The notes beneath the pieces were generated by a model. That model saw only the letters and a program-made list of their open reading frames with translations, was not told the origin of the DNA and did no database searches. This document shows, one piece after another, positions 1 through 8,461 of a stretch of DNA of 42,377 nucleotides (position 1 is its first letter; each line of letters opens with the position of its first letter). Position numbers and translations under genes: made by a program. The stretch is taken from contig NZ_KI440839.1 of the NCBI RefSeq assembly GCF_000474945.1, positions 79,470 through 121,846 on the forward strand, given 5' to 3'. This DNA comes from Solimonas soli DSM 21787 (lineage in GTDB: Bacteria > Pseudomonadota > Gammaproteobacteria > Nevskiales > Nevskiaceae).

Positions 1-158
1 GCATCGCTCGCCGCGGTGCCCGATCCGGTACCCACCTCCCCTGGCCCCTCCCCCCGCAGGCGGGCGGAGGGGAAGCGGTGATGACAGTGCGGCGCGGCTT
101 CGAGCCCTCTCCTCCCGGCGCGAGGAGAGGCTTGGATGAGGAGGGCGTCGCTCGCCGC
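1..158. repeat. Intergenic repeat cluster with GC-rich hairpins
   Basis: No gene is visible here. The sequence holds a perfect 9-bp hairpin (CCTCTCCTC at 106-114, GAGGAGAGG at 122-130) followed by CTTGGATGAGGAGGG. The same design, a GAGAGG-type stem followed by TTGGGGTGAGGGG, recurs at 32016-32055, so both belong to one dispersed intergenic repeat family. A second C/G-rich imperfect hairpin lies around 45-72. The 14-mer GCATCGCTCGCCGC at 1-14 recurs with one change at 145-158, which suggests two tandem copies of one unit with the first cut by the window edge. Confidence 0.55.
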
Positions 159-229
159 AAGGCGCCGTCATGGCGTTTTCATGACGCTGTCGCGTCAGCA
201 TCATCACGTGGCCCTAGATTGCGCGTCCC

Positions 230-1174
230 GTGAATCCGCGCCCGCCCCGCCCGTACCCGACGCGCCGCCCGCTCGTCTTCCTGCTGCCGATCGCGGCGGC
301 CTACGGCGCCGCCGTCGAGTGGCTGTGCGGCTGGCGGCAGCTGTTTGCGGCCTGGTCGGCGCTGTCCTGGCAGCTGCTGCTCGCCTTCGTCGCGGCCATG
401 CTGGCGAGCTACGCGCTGCGTGCCTGGCGCCTTTATCTCGGCGCGCGCGAGGCGCTGCCGGCCGCGGCCTACGCTTCGACGCTGCGCCTGCTCTGGCTGC
501 ACAACGCCGCCAACCTGCTGCTGCCGGCGCGACTCGGCGAGCTGAGCTTGCCGTGGATGCTCGGCCGGCGCTTCAAGCTGAGCTGGGCGCACGGCGGCGG
601 TTTGCTGGCCTGGCTGCGCGTGCTCGACCTGCACTGCGTCGCCGCCCTGGCGCTCGCCGCGCTGGCCCTGCGTCTGCGCCATCGGCTCGGCCCGGCGTGG
701 CTGACGATGGCCGTCAGCGTCGCCCTGCTGCCGCTGGCCTTCCATCTGCTGCGCGCGCCGCTCGCGGCGCGCCTGCGGGCGCAGCCGCGCTGGGGCGAGG
801 CGCTCGCCGCCATCCCGGCCGGCGTGCCGGCACTGCTCCGCGATCTCGCGCTGACCTGGCTGGCCTGGCTGCTCAAGCTCGCCGTGTTCGCGGCGGTCTT
901 GCAGGCGCTGGCCGGCGCGGCGCCGGCCGCCGCGCTGCTCGGCGCCATCGGCGGCGACGCCAGCACCCTGCTGCCGCTGCACGCGCCGGCCGGCGCCGGC
1001 ACCTTCGAGGCCGGCGTGCTGGCCGGCCTCGGCGACGGCGTGTCGGGCAGCGCGCTGGCCGCCGCCGTCACCCTGCACCTGCTGCTGCTCGGCAGCGCGC
1101 TCGGCGGCGCCTTGCTGGCACTGCCGGAAATTCCCCTGCTGATGCAGGGCCGCCGCGATGCTGCGAACCACTGA
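230..1174 (+). CDS. UPF0104 / LPG-synthase-TM family membrane protein
   Basis: A polytopic inner-membrane protein of 314 aa with about seven or eight hydrophobic segments. The family signature of the lysylphosphatidylglycerol-synthase transmembrane domain (PF03706-like) is visible: HNAANLLLPARLGE at residues 91-104, and an APAGAGTFEAG stretch near residue 252, equivalent to the family's PGG-G-FE motif. Family members are membrane proteins of uncertain transport or flippase role, often beside lipid glycosyltransferases. The start codon is GTG. The 3' end overlaps the following glycosyltransferase by 17 nt, so the two are probably co-translated. There is no aminoacyl-transferase domain, so it is not a complete MprF. 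The biochemical role is not deducible from sequence alone. Confidence 0.8.
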   Translation: MNPRPPRPYPTRRPLVFLLPIAAAYGAAVEWLCGWRQLFAAWSALSWQLLLAFVAAMLASYALRAWRLYLGAREALPAAAYASTLRLLWLHNAANLLLPARLGELSLPWMLGRRFKLSWAHGGGLLAWLRVLDLHCVAALALAALALRLRHRLGPAWLTMAVSVALLPLAFHLLRAPLAARLRAQPRWGEALAAIPAGVPALLRDLALTWLAWLLKLAVFAAVLQALAGAAPAAALLGAIGGDASTLLPLHAPAGAGTFEAGVLAGLGDGVSGSALAAAVTLHLLLLGSALGGALLALPEIPLLMQGRRDAANH

Positions 1175-2201
1175 TCGGTCCGACACAGGAACCGCGGCGT
1201 CCGCGGACGGCTCCGGCGGCGGGACCGCGCCCGGCCTGTCGGTCGTGGTGCCGGTCTACAACGAGGAGGACAACGTGCTGCCGCTGGTGGCGCGCATCCA
1301 CGAAGGCCTCGCCGGCTATCGCGGACGCTGGGAGCTGCTGCTGGTCGACGACGGCAGCAGCGACCGCAGCGCCGCGCGCATGGCCGAGGCGATCGCCGCG
1401 CACGGCCCGCACGTCAAGCGCATCCGCCTGGCGCGCAACAGCGGCCAGACCGCGGCGACGCAGGCCGGCATCGACCACGCGCGCGGCGAGCTGATCGCCA
1501 CGCTCGACGGCGATCTGCAGAACGATCCGATCGATATCCCGCGCATGGTCGACGAACTGGTCGCCGGCGATCTCGACCTGCTCTGCGGTCTGCGCGCCGA
1601 GCGCAAGGATCACTGGCTGTCGCGCAAGCTGCCGTCGAAGATCGCCAACCGCCTGATCGCGCGCGTCACCGGGGTGCGCCTGCACGACTACGGCTGCAGC
1701 CTGAAGCTGATGCGGCGCGACGTGGTGCGCCAGGTGCGCCTGTACGGCGAGATGCACCGCCTGATGCCGGTCTGGATCGCGACCGTGACGGCGCCCTCGC
1801 GCATCGCCGAGACGCCGGTCGCGCACCATCCGCGCCGGCACGGCCAGTCGAAGTACGGCCTGTCACGTACCTTCCGCGTCCTGCTCGATCTGCTGACGGC
1901 GTTCTTCTTCCTGCGCTTCCGCGCACGGCCCGGCCACTTCTTCGGCGCCATCGGCCTCGTGGTCGGCGCGATCGGCTCGCTCGGCATGATGCATCTCGCG
2001 TTCGTGAAGTTCGTGCTCGGCGAGGACATCGGCCAGCGTCCGCTGTTCTTCGTCAGCATCCTGCTGCTGATGTTCGCTGCGCAGTTCATCACCACCGGCA
2101 TCGTCGCCGAGATCATGACGCGCGTGCTGCACGCGCCCGCCGCCGAGCGGCACACGCCGCTCGATCGCCTGTCCGATGCCTGGAGGGAACCGCATGCCTG
2201 A
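1158..2201 (+). CDS. Polyprenyl-phosphate glycosyltransferase, GT2 (DPM1/ArnC-like)
   Basis: A 347-aa inverting GT-A glycosyltransferase predicted to transfer a sugar from a nucleotide sugar to a polyisoprenyl phosphate at the cytoplasmic face. Visible motifs are SVVVPVYNEEDN (28-39), the nucleotide-binding LLVDDGSSD (61-69), the metal-site LDGDLQNDP (116-124) typical of DPM1-like enzymes, and HHPRRHGQSKY (223-233). Two C-terminal membrane helices (about 262-284 and 296-320) match the ArnC/GtrB type rather than a soluble GT2. An unusually polar extension of about 25 residues precedes the fold. It overlaps the genes on both sides; the next gene encodes an ArnT-like enzyme that would use the lipid-linked sugar. 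The sugar itself cannot be read from the sequence. Confidence 0.85.
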   Translation: MLRTTDRSDTGTAASADGSGGGTAPGLSVVVPVYNEEDNVLPLVARIHEGLAGYRGRWELLLVDDGSSDRSAARMAEAIAAHGPHVKRIRLARNSGQTAATQAGIDHARGELIATLDGDLQNDPIDIPRMVDELVAGDLDLLCGLRAERKDHWLSRKLPSKIANRLIARVTGVRLHDYGCSLKLMRRDVVRQVRLYGEMHRLMPVWIATVTAPSRIAETPVAHHPRRHGQSKYGLSRTFRVLLDLLTAFFFLRFRARPGHFFGAIGLVVGAIGSLGMMHLAFVKFVLGEDIGQRPLFFVSILLLMFAAQFITTGIVAEIMTRVLHAPAAERHTPLDRLSDAWREPHA

Positions 2202-3729
2202 GCGCGCCTGGCTCGTCGTCTTCGCCGCGATCGGCTTCTGGCTCGGCGCCTGGAACACGCCGCTGTTCGATCTCGACGAAGGCGCCTTCAGCGAAGCGAC
2301 GCTGGAGATGATCGACAGCGGCAATTACGTCAGCACCACGCTCGACGGCGAACCGCGCTACGACAAGCCGATGCTGAGCTACTGGCTGCAGGCCGCGTCG
2401 GTGCGCGTGCTCGGCCGCAGCGAGCTGGCGTTTCGCCTGCCGTCCATGCTCTGCGCGACGCTGTGGATGTGGCTGGTCTACGCCTTCGCCCGCGAGCGCG
2501 AGCAGGCGCGCGGCGAGGCGCTGGTCGCCGCCGGCGCGATCGCCTTCAGCCTGATGAGCAGCCTGATCGGCCACGCCGCGACTGCCGACGCATTGCTGAA
2601 CCTGCTGCTCGCCTCGGCCGGCCTCGACATCTTCCGCTGGTACGAGCGCCAGCGCCGCGCGACGCTGCTGCGCGTGTACCTCGCGATCGGCCTCGGCCTG
2701 CTCGCCAAGGGGCCGGTCGCGCTGGCGATTCCCGGCGCCGCCTCGCTGATCTTCTTCGCCTGGCAGGGCCGCTTCGGATTGTGGCTGCGCGCCGTGCTCG
2801 ATCCGTCCGGCTGGCTGCTGATGTTCGCCGTCGTGGCGCCCTGGGTGCTTGCCTCGCTCCGCCAGGACGGCGGCGTCTTCCTGCGTCACTTCCTGCTCGA
2901 TCACAACGTCGGCCGCTATACCGAGACCCTGCAGCATCACGGCGGCCACTGGTGGTTCTACCTCGCGGCGCTGCCGGTCGTCGTGCTGCCCTTCTGCGGC
3001 GCGCTGCGCGCCGCGCTCGCGCCCGGGGTTGCCGGCGGCGATGCGTTCGATCGCTACGGGCTGGTCTGGTTCCTGCTCGTGCTGCTGCTGTTCTCGTTCT
3101 CGAAGACGCAGCTGCCGCACTACCTGCTGTACGGCTGCACGCCGCTGTTCGTGATGATCGGCCGCCATCACCAGGCGGTCCGCTGGCGCCGCGCCGCGCT
3201 CGTGCCGGCGCTGCTGCTGGCGATCGCGCTCGCCGCGCTGCCGTGGGCCCTGCCGCTGCTCGCGGCCGGCGCGCGGCGCGCCTACGAGCGCGGCATTCTC
3301 GAACTGGCGGCGACGCAGTTCGACGGCGCCTACGCGGCGCTGTCGGCGGCGGCGGCGATGCTGCTGCTGTACGCACTCGCCGTCGCGCCGCGCCGCTGGA
3401 CGGCGGCGCTGCTGCTGGCCGGCGTCACGCAGGCCACGCTGCTGTGGGGCTTCACGGTCCCCGCCTTTGCGCGCGCCTACGAGGAGCCGACGCGGCTCGC
3501 GGCGCTGCACGCGCGCGCGCGCGGCCTGCCGACGGTGATGTTCCGCACCTACCTGCCAAGCTTCAGCGTCTACCGCGGCGCGCCGACGCCGCCGGGCCTT
3601 CCGGCGCCGGGCCAGCTGGTATTCGTCCGCCTCGACAAGCTGCCGGCATTGCGCGAGGCGCTGCCGGGCGACGCACTGTCAATGGAATTTCAAATGGGCG
3701 GCGTAGCCTTGCTGCATCGCCTCCCATGA
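2194..3729 (+). CDS. ArnT-like glycosyltransferase (GT83/PMT family)
   Basis: A 511-aa integral membrane glycosyltransferase of the PMT/ArnT superfamily. These enzymes move a sugar from undecaprenyl phosphate to lipid A or another periplasmic acceptor. The first periplasmic loop carries the expected acidic motif DLDEG (26-30), followed by YDKPMLSYWL (56-65), KGPVA after a helix, and SKTQLPHYLLYG around 303-314, a hallmark of this family. Eleven to thirteen hydrophobic segments are apparent. I chose the ATG at 2194 because AGGGA lies at 2183-2187 with good spacing; an in-frame ATG at 2176 lacks such a site. The start overlaps the GT2 stop by 8 nt. True ArnT needs the arnB/A/D genes, which are absent here, so the donor may not be L-Ara4N. 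Confidence 0.85.
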   Translation: MPERAWLVVFAAIGFWLGAWNTPLFDLDEGAFSEATLEMIDSGNYVSTTLDGEPRYDKPMLSYWLQAASVRVLGRSELAFRLPSMLCATLWMWLVYAFAREREQARGEALVAAGAIAFSLMSSLIGHAATADALLNLLLASAGLDIFRWYERQRRATLLRVYLAIGLGLLAKGPVALAIPGAASLIFFAWQGRFGLWLRAVLDPSGWLLMFAVVAPWVLASLRQDGGVFLRHFLLDHNVGRYTETLQHHGGHWWFYLAALPVVVLPFCGALRAALAPGVAGGDAFDRYGLVWFLLVLLLFSFSKTQLPHYLLYGCTPLFVMIGRHHQAVRWRRAALVPALLLAIALAALPWALPLLAAGARRAYERGILELAATQFDGAYAALSAAAAMLLLYALAVAPRRWTAALLLAGVTQATLLWGFTVPAFARAYEEPTRLAALHARARGLPTVMFRTYLPSFSVYRGAPTPPGLPAPGQLVFVRLDKLPALREALPGDALSMEFQMGGVALLHRLP

Positions 3730-3741
3730 CCTCGCCCCGCC

Positions 3742-4581
3742 ATGTCACTCGTCCGGCGTCTCCAGCTGCCGCCTGCCGCTCCGGGCCAGCATCGCTGGCT
3801 GCTCAGCACCGCCATGATGCTCAGCCTCGGCGCGCTCGTGCTGCTGCTCGGCGGCGGCTATCACGCCGGCTTCCACACGCTCAACGACGCCGGGCGCGGG
3901 CTCGGCGATCGCAGCGTCGAAACCCTGACGCAGGCGGGCGACACGCTGTTCGTGCTGAGCGTGTTCCTTTCGATCAGCTGGCGGCACCCGCGTGCCGTCT
4001 GGCACGCCGTGCTGGCGGCGCTGATCGCGACCCTGCTCTCGCACGGCATCAAGATCTGCGCCGATCAGCTGCGTCCGCCGGCGGTGCTGGCGCACGACAG
4101 CTTCCGCCAGCTCGGCCCGCCGTGGCGCCGCGACAGCTTCCCGTCCGGCCATTCGGTGACGGCCTTCGTCGCCGCTGCCGCACTCGCCTGCGAATGGCGC
4201 GAGCGCTTTGCGCGCGCCCTTGCGCTCGGCGTCGCCGCGCTGATCGCCGCGAGCCGCGTCGCGGTCGGCGCGCACTGGCCGGTCGATATCCTGGCCGGTG
4301 CCGCCGTGGGCCTGCTCGCGGCCTGGCTCGCCCTGCACGCGATGCGGCGCTGGCGCTGGGGTCTGCGCCTGCCCGGCCACCTGGCGATCGTCGCGCTGCT
4401 CGGCGCCTGCGCCGTCGCCGATTTCGTCCGTGTCCCGGCCTACGCCGCCGCGCAGCCCGCCGTGCGCGCGGCGGCCAGCATCGGCCTCGCGCTGGCGCTG
4501 TGGCACTACGTGCTCGTACCGCTCTGGCGTGGCCGCCCGCTGCGCGGCGCCGCGTTGCTGCCGAACGCCGAGGGGCACTGA
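3742..4581 (+). CDS. PAP2-family membrane phosphatase
   Basis: A 279-aa membrane phosphatase of the PAP2 family, which removes phosphate from lipid phosphates or pyrophosphates in the inner membrane. All three catalytic motifs are intact: K-x6-RP (K104 to RP 111-112), PSGH (134-137, nucleophile-assisting His) and SR-x5-H-x3-D (S171, R172, H178, D182). Five to six hydrophobic helices surround them. It lies 12 nt after the ArnT-like gene on the same strand. Plausible jobs are recycling of undecaprenyl (pyro)phosphate released by the upstream enzymes, or lipid A dephosphorylation (LpxE/LpxF-like). The sequence does not choose between them. Confidence 0.88.
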   Translation: MSLVRRLQLPPAAPGQHRWLLSTAMMLSLGALVLLLGGGYHAGFHTLNDAGRGLGDRSVETLTQAGDTLFVLSVFLSISWRHPRAVWHAVLAALIATLLSHGIKICADQLRPPAVLAHDSFRQLGPPWRRDSFPSGHSVTAFVAAAALACEWRERFARALALGVAALIAASRVAVGAHWPVDILAGAAVGLLAAWLALHAMRRWRWGLRLPGHLAIVALLGACAVADFVRVPAYAAAQPAVRAAASIGLALALWHYVLVPLWRGRPLRGAALLPNAEGH

Positions 4582-4599
4582 GGTATCTCCGGCAGTTCA

Positions 4600-4619
4600 G
4601 GGCGGGTTCACGCCCGCCC
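4600..4619 (+). terminator. Weak hairpin after the PAP2 gene
   Basis: GGGCGGG (4600-4606) and CCCGCCC (4613-4619) form a 7-bp GC stem with a TTCACG loop 18 nt after the PAP2 stop. There is no T-run after it, so it is at best a weak or factor-assisted terminator. The rest of 4582-4710 shows nothing recognisable. Confidence 0.35.
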
Positions 4620-4710
4620 GCTAGCTTCTGCGCGCAAGCTCTTCCCATTTGTTCGCGCGCTGCCGCACCATGCCGCCCGGCGCCGCAGTGACGCCGCCGA
4701 ACGACCGAAC

Positions 4711-5529
4711 ATGGCACGCGCGATGAACGACAGCACGCAGGCGACTCTGGGCACTCCTTCCGCCGATCTCAACAGCCGGGCGCATACGCTCGGCAGTGAT
4801 CGCGGCCTCGCCGCGCGTCTCGGCATCGTGCTGCAGACGGCGCTCGAGAACTTCGTCGCGCGCGTGTCGCGCCTGCCCGATGCGCCGGTCTACGCCAGCC
4901 GCGACTTCGCCTGGACGGAGAACCTGGAAGCGCACTGGCGCCTGGTGCGCAGCGAGCTCGAGCAAGTGCTCACGCAGCGCGACAACCTGCCGGCCTTTCA
5001 CCAGATCCTCGACGAGGTGCGCACCATCAGCAACGACGATCAGTGGAAGACTTACTGGCTGATCGGCGCCGGCATGGACCTTGCCGAGAACCAGCTGCGC
5101 TGTCCGGAAACGATGGCCCTGCTGCGGCGGATTCCCGGCGTGCTCACCGCCTTCTTCTCGATCCTCGCGCCGGGCAAGAAGATTCCGCCGCACCGCGGTG
5201 CCTACAACGGCATCCTGCGCTGCCATCTCGGCCTGATCGTGCCGGAGCCGGCGACGCGCGTCGCCATTCGCGTCGGCAACCGGATCTGCCACTGGCGCGA
5301 GGGCGAGACGCTGATCTTCGACGACAGCTTCAATCACGAGGTGTGGAACGGCACCGACGGCTGGCGCGTGGTGCTGTTCATCGACTTCCCGCGCCCGCTG
5401 CGCCAGCCCTGGCACGCGCTGAACCGCCTGTTTCTCGGCGTCGCGCGTTTCCTGCCCCTGCTGCGCCGTGCCAACCGGCGGCATCGCGACTGGAAGCGCG
5501 CGTTCTACCGCGGCAGCGCGCCGGACTGA
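4711..5529 (+). CDS. Aspartyl/asparaginyl beta-hydroxylase-fold dioxygenase, LpxO-like
   Basis: A 272-aa Fe(II)/2-oxoglutarate dioxygenase of the AspH/LpxO family (PF05118). The core reads PPHRGAYNG, then CHLGL with metal ligand H172, FDDSFNHEVW with ligand H209, and R219 in the following strand, the position that holds the 2-oxoglutarate carboxylate. LpxO hydroxylates the secondary acyl chain of lipid A, which fits the neighbouring envelope genes. Unlike classical LpxO, no N-terminal membrane anchor is obvious; the first 100 residues are polar and specific to this protein. Starts at ATG 4711 or 4723 are both possible and neither has a strong ribosome site. A protein or other small-molecule substrate remains possible. 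Confidence 0.78.
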   Translation: MARAMNDSTQATLGTPSADLNSRAHTLGSDRGLAARLGIVLQTALENFVARVSRLPDAPVYASRDFAWTENLEAHWRLVRSELEQVLTQRDNLPAFHQILDEVRTISNDDQWKTYWLIGAGMDLAENQLRCPETMALLRRIPGVLTAFFSILAPGKKIPPHRGAYNGILRCHLGLIVPEPATRVAIRVGNRICHWREGETLIFDDSFNHEVWNGTDGWRVVLFIDFPRPLRQPWHALNRLFLGVARFLPLLRRANRRHRDWKRAFYRGSAPD

Positions 5530-5538
5530 ACGCGGCGC

Positions 5539-6150
5539 TCAGCCCGGGCAGCGCGCCGCGTCGCCCGCCTGCCGCAGGCTGCCGACCAGCGTGGCGATGT
5601 CGGCGGCGAGCCTGGCGAGGCCGTCCTGCGCGCCGCCGATCAGGGCGTCGTAGCCGGGCGCCACCGGCGTCGTCACGCTGCTCACGCAGGTGCGCCGCGC
5701 CTTCACGCCGGCCGCCGTGTCGAGCACCGTCCACACCGCGTCGATGCGCACGCCGCTGCCTAGCCGGGCGTCGAAGCGCTGCAGGTCGACCAGCACGCGA
5801 TACACGGGCAGGCCGGGCGGCGGCGAGACCATCGAGACGTCCGGCACGCCGAGACGATCGGTGAGCTCGGCGGCGAGCGCGCCGCGCACCTCGTCCGGCA
5901 GCGGCGCCGCCCACATGCGCGTCTCGACCACCGCCACCTCGCCGCCGCTCTGGCGCAGCACCAGCTCCGGCACGTTGACGGTCGCCGGCACGCGCACCGG
6001 CTGCACGTCGAGCGCGAAGGCGGCCTGGCCGGCGACGATCGGCGTCGCCGAAGGCCGCAGCAGCGTGTAGTAGCGCACCGCTTCGCCGCTGCAGGCGGCG
6101 AGCAGGACGGCGGCGAGCGCGAAGGCGGCGGCGCGGATCATCGGCCTCAT
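5539..6150 (-). CDS. pqiC: PqiC-type lipoprotein of the PqiABC lipid-transport system
   Basis: An outer-membrane lipoprotein of about 203 aa (DUF330 / ABC-transport auxiliary family). The signal peptide ends in a lipobox, LLAAC, giving a lipidated Cys at residue 20 from this start. The body has the family's YYTL-RP beginning and alternating strands. PqiC forms an octameric ring at the outer membrane that receives the PqiB tunnel. It is the last gene of the pqi operon; its ATG shares one base with the pqiB stop (TGATG), and a GTG one codon upstream overlaps the stop by 4 nt. Both are served by the same AGGAG. Confidence 0.85.
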   Translation of the reverse strand: MRPMIRAAAFALAAVLLAACSGEAVRYYTLLRPSATPIVAGQAAFALDVQPVRVPATVNVPELVLRQSGGEVAVVETRMWAAPLPDEVRGALAAELTDRLGVPDVSMVSPPPGLPVYRVLVDLQRFDARLGSGVRIDAVWTVLDTAAGVKARRTCVSSVTTPVAPGYDALIGGAQDGLARLAADIATLVGSLRQAGDAARCPG

Positions 6151-7832
6151 CACTTCTTCTCCTCTTTGCCCGGGTCCGCGGTGCCGCCGTCGTCACGTGG
6201 CGGCGCGTTGCCGGGCGTGCCGAACAGCAGCGATTCGGGATGGCGCTTCAGGTAGTCGGCCAGCTCGCGCATCGAGCGCGCCATGCGTTCCATCGAATCC
6301 AGCGTCGCCTGCGTATTGCGCTGCAGCGGCGATTCGTTGGCGATGAAGTTCTGGTTGGCGGCGTCGACCGCCTGGCGGGCGTCCTTGAGCAGGCCGACCG
6401 CCTGCGGCGCGAGCTGGCCGTCGAGCTGCTTGAGCAGGCTGTCGGCGCTCTGCAGCGTGCCATTGAGATTGCGGCCGATCTCGCCGAACGGAATCTCGTC
6501 GAGCTTGTTGACGATGCTGGCGATCTGCTGCTGGATCTCTTCCAGGCCGCCGGTCACCGTCGGCAGCTCGAACGGCGTCTGCGCGGCATCGACCTTGAAC
6601 GGCGCGGCCTTCTTGTCGAAGTCGAGCGAGACGTAGAGCTGGCCGGTCAGCAGATTGCCGGGACGCAGCTGCGCGCGCAGGCCGTAGCCGATCATGCGCG
6701 TGAAGAATTCGCGGCCGGCGCGGCCCTCGTCGCCCGACTGGCGGATCTGGCGCTGGAACAGGCGGCCAAGCCGCTCCGGATAGAGGCGCGCGTCGACCAC
6801 GGCGAACAGCTTGCGCGCGTCGCGATCATAGTCGAGCGCGGCCGCCGTCACGCTGCCGATGTTGACGCCGCGGAAATCGACCGGCGCGCCGACCGTGAGC
6901 CCGCGCATCGACTGGTTGAAGCGCATGCGCACGTCCATGGCGATGCCGTCCGGCGGCGCCAGCGCCGAGCTGCGATCGTCGAACAGCGCGAAGTGCTCGT
7001 TCTCGGCGACCACGCGGCCGGCGTCCTCGAGCGGCGGCGCCTCGAAGGCGATGCCGCCGGCGATCACCGCGGCGATCGATTCGGTGTCGAGCTTGAAGCC
7101 GGACGCGCCGACGCTGACGTCGACGCCGCTGGCGTTCCAGAAGCGCGTGTTGCGCGTGACGAAGCGGTCATACGGCGCGTCGACGAACACCGTCAGCAGC
7201 ACGCCGCGGCCATCGTCGCGCAGCTGGTGGCCGACCACGCGGCCGACCTGGGTGCGGCGGAAGTACACCGGCGAGCCGATGTCGAGCGAGCCGAGATCGC
7301 CGGCTTCGAGCACGTAGCGCCGGCCCTTCTGGTCGTTGGTCACCGCCGGCGGCACTTCGAGGCCGTCGAACTCGGTGCGCTCCTCCTGCGAGGTGCCGAC
7401 GTCGACGCCGATGTAGGCGCCGGACAGCAGCGTGGTCAGGCCGGACACGCCGCCCAGACCGACGCGCGGCCGCACCACCCAGAACTTGCTGTCCTCGACG
7501 GCGATGCTGGCGGCGTCGTTGCTGAGCTCGACCTTGACCAGCACGTGCTGGCGATCGTCGGACAGGCGGATGCGCTTGACCTGGCCGACCACCACCTCCT
7601 TGTAGCGAACCTCGGTCTTGCCGGCCTCGATGCCCTCGGCGGTCGCGAAGCGGATCGTGATGATCGGCCCCGAGGCCAGCCAGGCGCGCAGCAGCAGCAC
7701 GATGCCGGCCAGCGCCGCGACCGCCGGCACCAGCCAGATCAGCGACAGGCTCCAGCGGCGGCGATGCAGGACCGCCGGCGCCGGCAGGTCGGACGGTGAA
7801 TCGGGCGGAGTGGCGGGTTCGTTCTCGCTCAT
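6150..7832 (-). CDS. pqiB: PqiB, MCE-domain intermembrane transport protein
   Basis: A 560-aa protein with a polar N-terminus, one membrane helix (about 31-49) and three consecutive MCE/MlaD domains, followed by a long C-terminal alpha-helical region. This is the PqiB architecture: hexamers stack into a periplasm-spanning tunnel for lipid traffic between inner and outer membranes. The length is close to E. coli PqiB (about 546 aa). The start is ATG 7832, with the start codon overlapping the upstream pqiA stop region. An open frame continues upstream to 8498, but that part lies antiparallel in phase with pqiA and lacks coding character. Context pqiA-pqiA-pqiB-pqiC supports the assignment. In E. 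coli the operon is a SoxRS/RpoS envelope-stress target; no operator is visible here. Confidence 0.93.
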   Translation of the reverse strand: MSENEPATPPDSPSDLPAPAVLHRRRWSLSLIWLVPAVAALAGIVLLLRAWLASGPIITIRFATAEGIEAGKTEVRYKEVVVGQVKRIRLSDDRQHVLVKVELSNDAASIAVEDSKFWVVRPRVGLGGVSGLTTLLSGAYIGVDVGTSQEERTEFDGLEVPPAVTNDQKGRRYVLEAGDLGSLDIGSPVYFRRTQVGRVVGHQLRDDGRGVLLTVFVDAPYDRFVTRNTRFWNASGVDVSVGASGFKLDTESIAAVIAGGIAFEAPPLEDAGRVVAENEHFALFDDRSSALAPPDGIAMDVRMRFNQSMRGLTVGAPVDFRGVNIGSVTAAALDYDRDARKLFAVVDARLYPERLGRLFQRQIRQSGDEGRAGREFFTRMIGYGLRAQLRPGNLLTGQLYVSLDFDKKAAPFKVDAAQTPFELPTVTGGLEEIQQQIASIVNKLDEIPFGEIGRNLNGTLQSADSLLKQLDGQLAPQAVGLLKDARQAVDAANQNFIANESPLQRNTQATLDSMERMARSMRELADYLKRHPESLLFGTPGNAPPRDDGGTADPGKEEKK

Positions 7833-8461
7833 GGTGAGTCTTGTCGCTCGGGTTCGTCCCAGATCAGACGCGGATCGAAGCTCATCGACGCCAGCATCGT
7901 CAGCACCACGACGGCGCCGAAGGCGATCAGGCCGGGGCCGGCGCGCACTTCGGCGACCGACTGGAAGTTGACGAGCGCCACCAGCAGCGCGACCACGAAC
8001 ACGTCGAGCATCGACCACTGGCCGACGAACTCGACGAGCCGGTAGAGCCGCGCGCGCTCGACCTGCCGCCACTTGGAATGGCGGCGCGCGCTCAGCAGCA
8101 GCACGGTCAGCGCGACCATCTTCAGCAGCGGCACGCAGATGCTGGCGACGAAGACGATGATGGCCAGGTCCCAGGAGCCGCCGACCCAGAGCACGCGCAC
8201 GCCGCCGAGGATGGTGTTGTTCTCGTCGTAGACCAGCGTCGAGGTCTGCATGATCGGCAGCGCGTTGGCCGGGATGTAGAGCAGCATCGAGGCGAGGAGG
8301 AAGGCCCAGCTGCGGCGATAGCTGTCCGGCTTGCGCCGGTGCAGCGGCGCCTCGCAGCGCGGGCAGCACAGCGCCGGCGCGCCCGGCGGCGGCGCGCGGC
8401 AGACCAGGCCGCAGGCTTCGCAGGGCAGCAGGCCCATCGCGGTCGCGGTGCGGACCTTCAT
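7829..8461 (-). CDS. pqiA: PqiA-family membrane protein, second half
   Basis: A 210-aa inner-membrane protein equivalent to the C-terminal half of E. coli PqiA. A zinc-ribbon-like start (C14, C17, C33, C36, plus C21 and C32) precedes four hydrophobic segments typical of one PqiA domain. PqiA proteins partner the MCE protein PqiB in the inner membrane. E. coli PqiA carries two such domains in one chain; here each is a separate gene. The start ATG at 8461 overlaps the stop of the first half by 4 nt (ATGA), so translation is probably coupled. This looks like a genuine two-gene arrangement rather than a frameshift, because both genes have their own Cys-rich start. Confidence 0.88.
   Translation of the reverse strand: MKVRTATAMGLLPCEACGLVCRAPPPGAPALCCPRCEAPLHRRKPDSYRRSWAFLLASMLLYIPANALPIMQTSTLVYDENNTILGGVRVLWVGGSWDLAIIVFVASICVPLLKMVALTVLLLSARRHSKWRQVERARLYRLVEFVGQWSMLDVFVVALLVALVNFQSVAEVRAGPGLIAFGAVVVLTMLASMSFDPRLIWDEPERQDSP

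Noticed and set aside
2463-4691. 742-codon plus-strand frame over the ArnT-like and PAP2 genes
   Set aside because: It is an out-of-frame reading of two genes with intact family motifs and has no recognisable domain.
6240-7799. 519-codon plus-strand frame opposite pqiB
   Set aside because: Antisense to a complete three-domain MCE protein; the translated sequence is compositionally biased and without domains.
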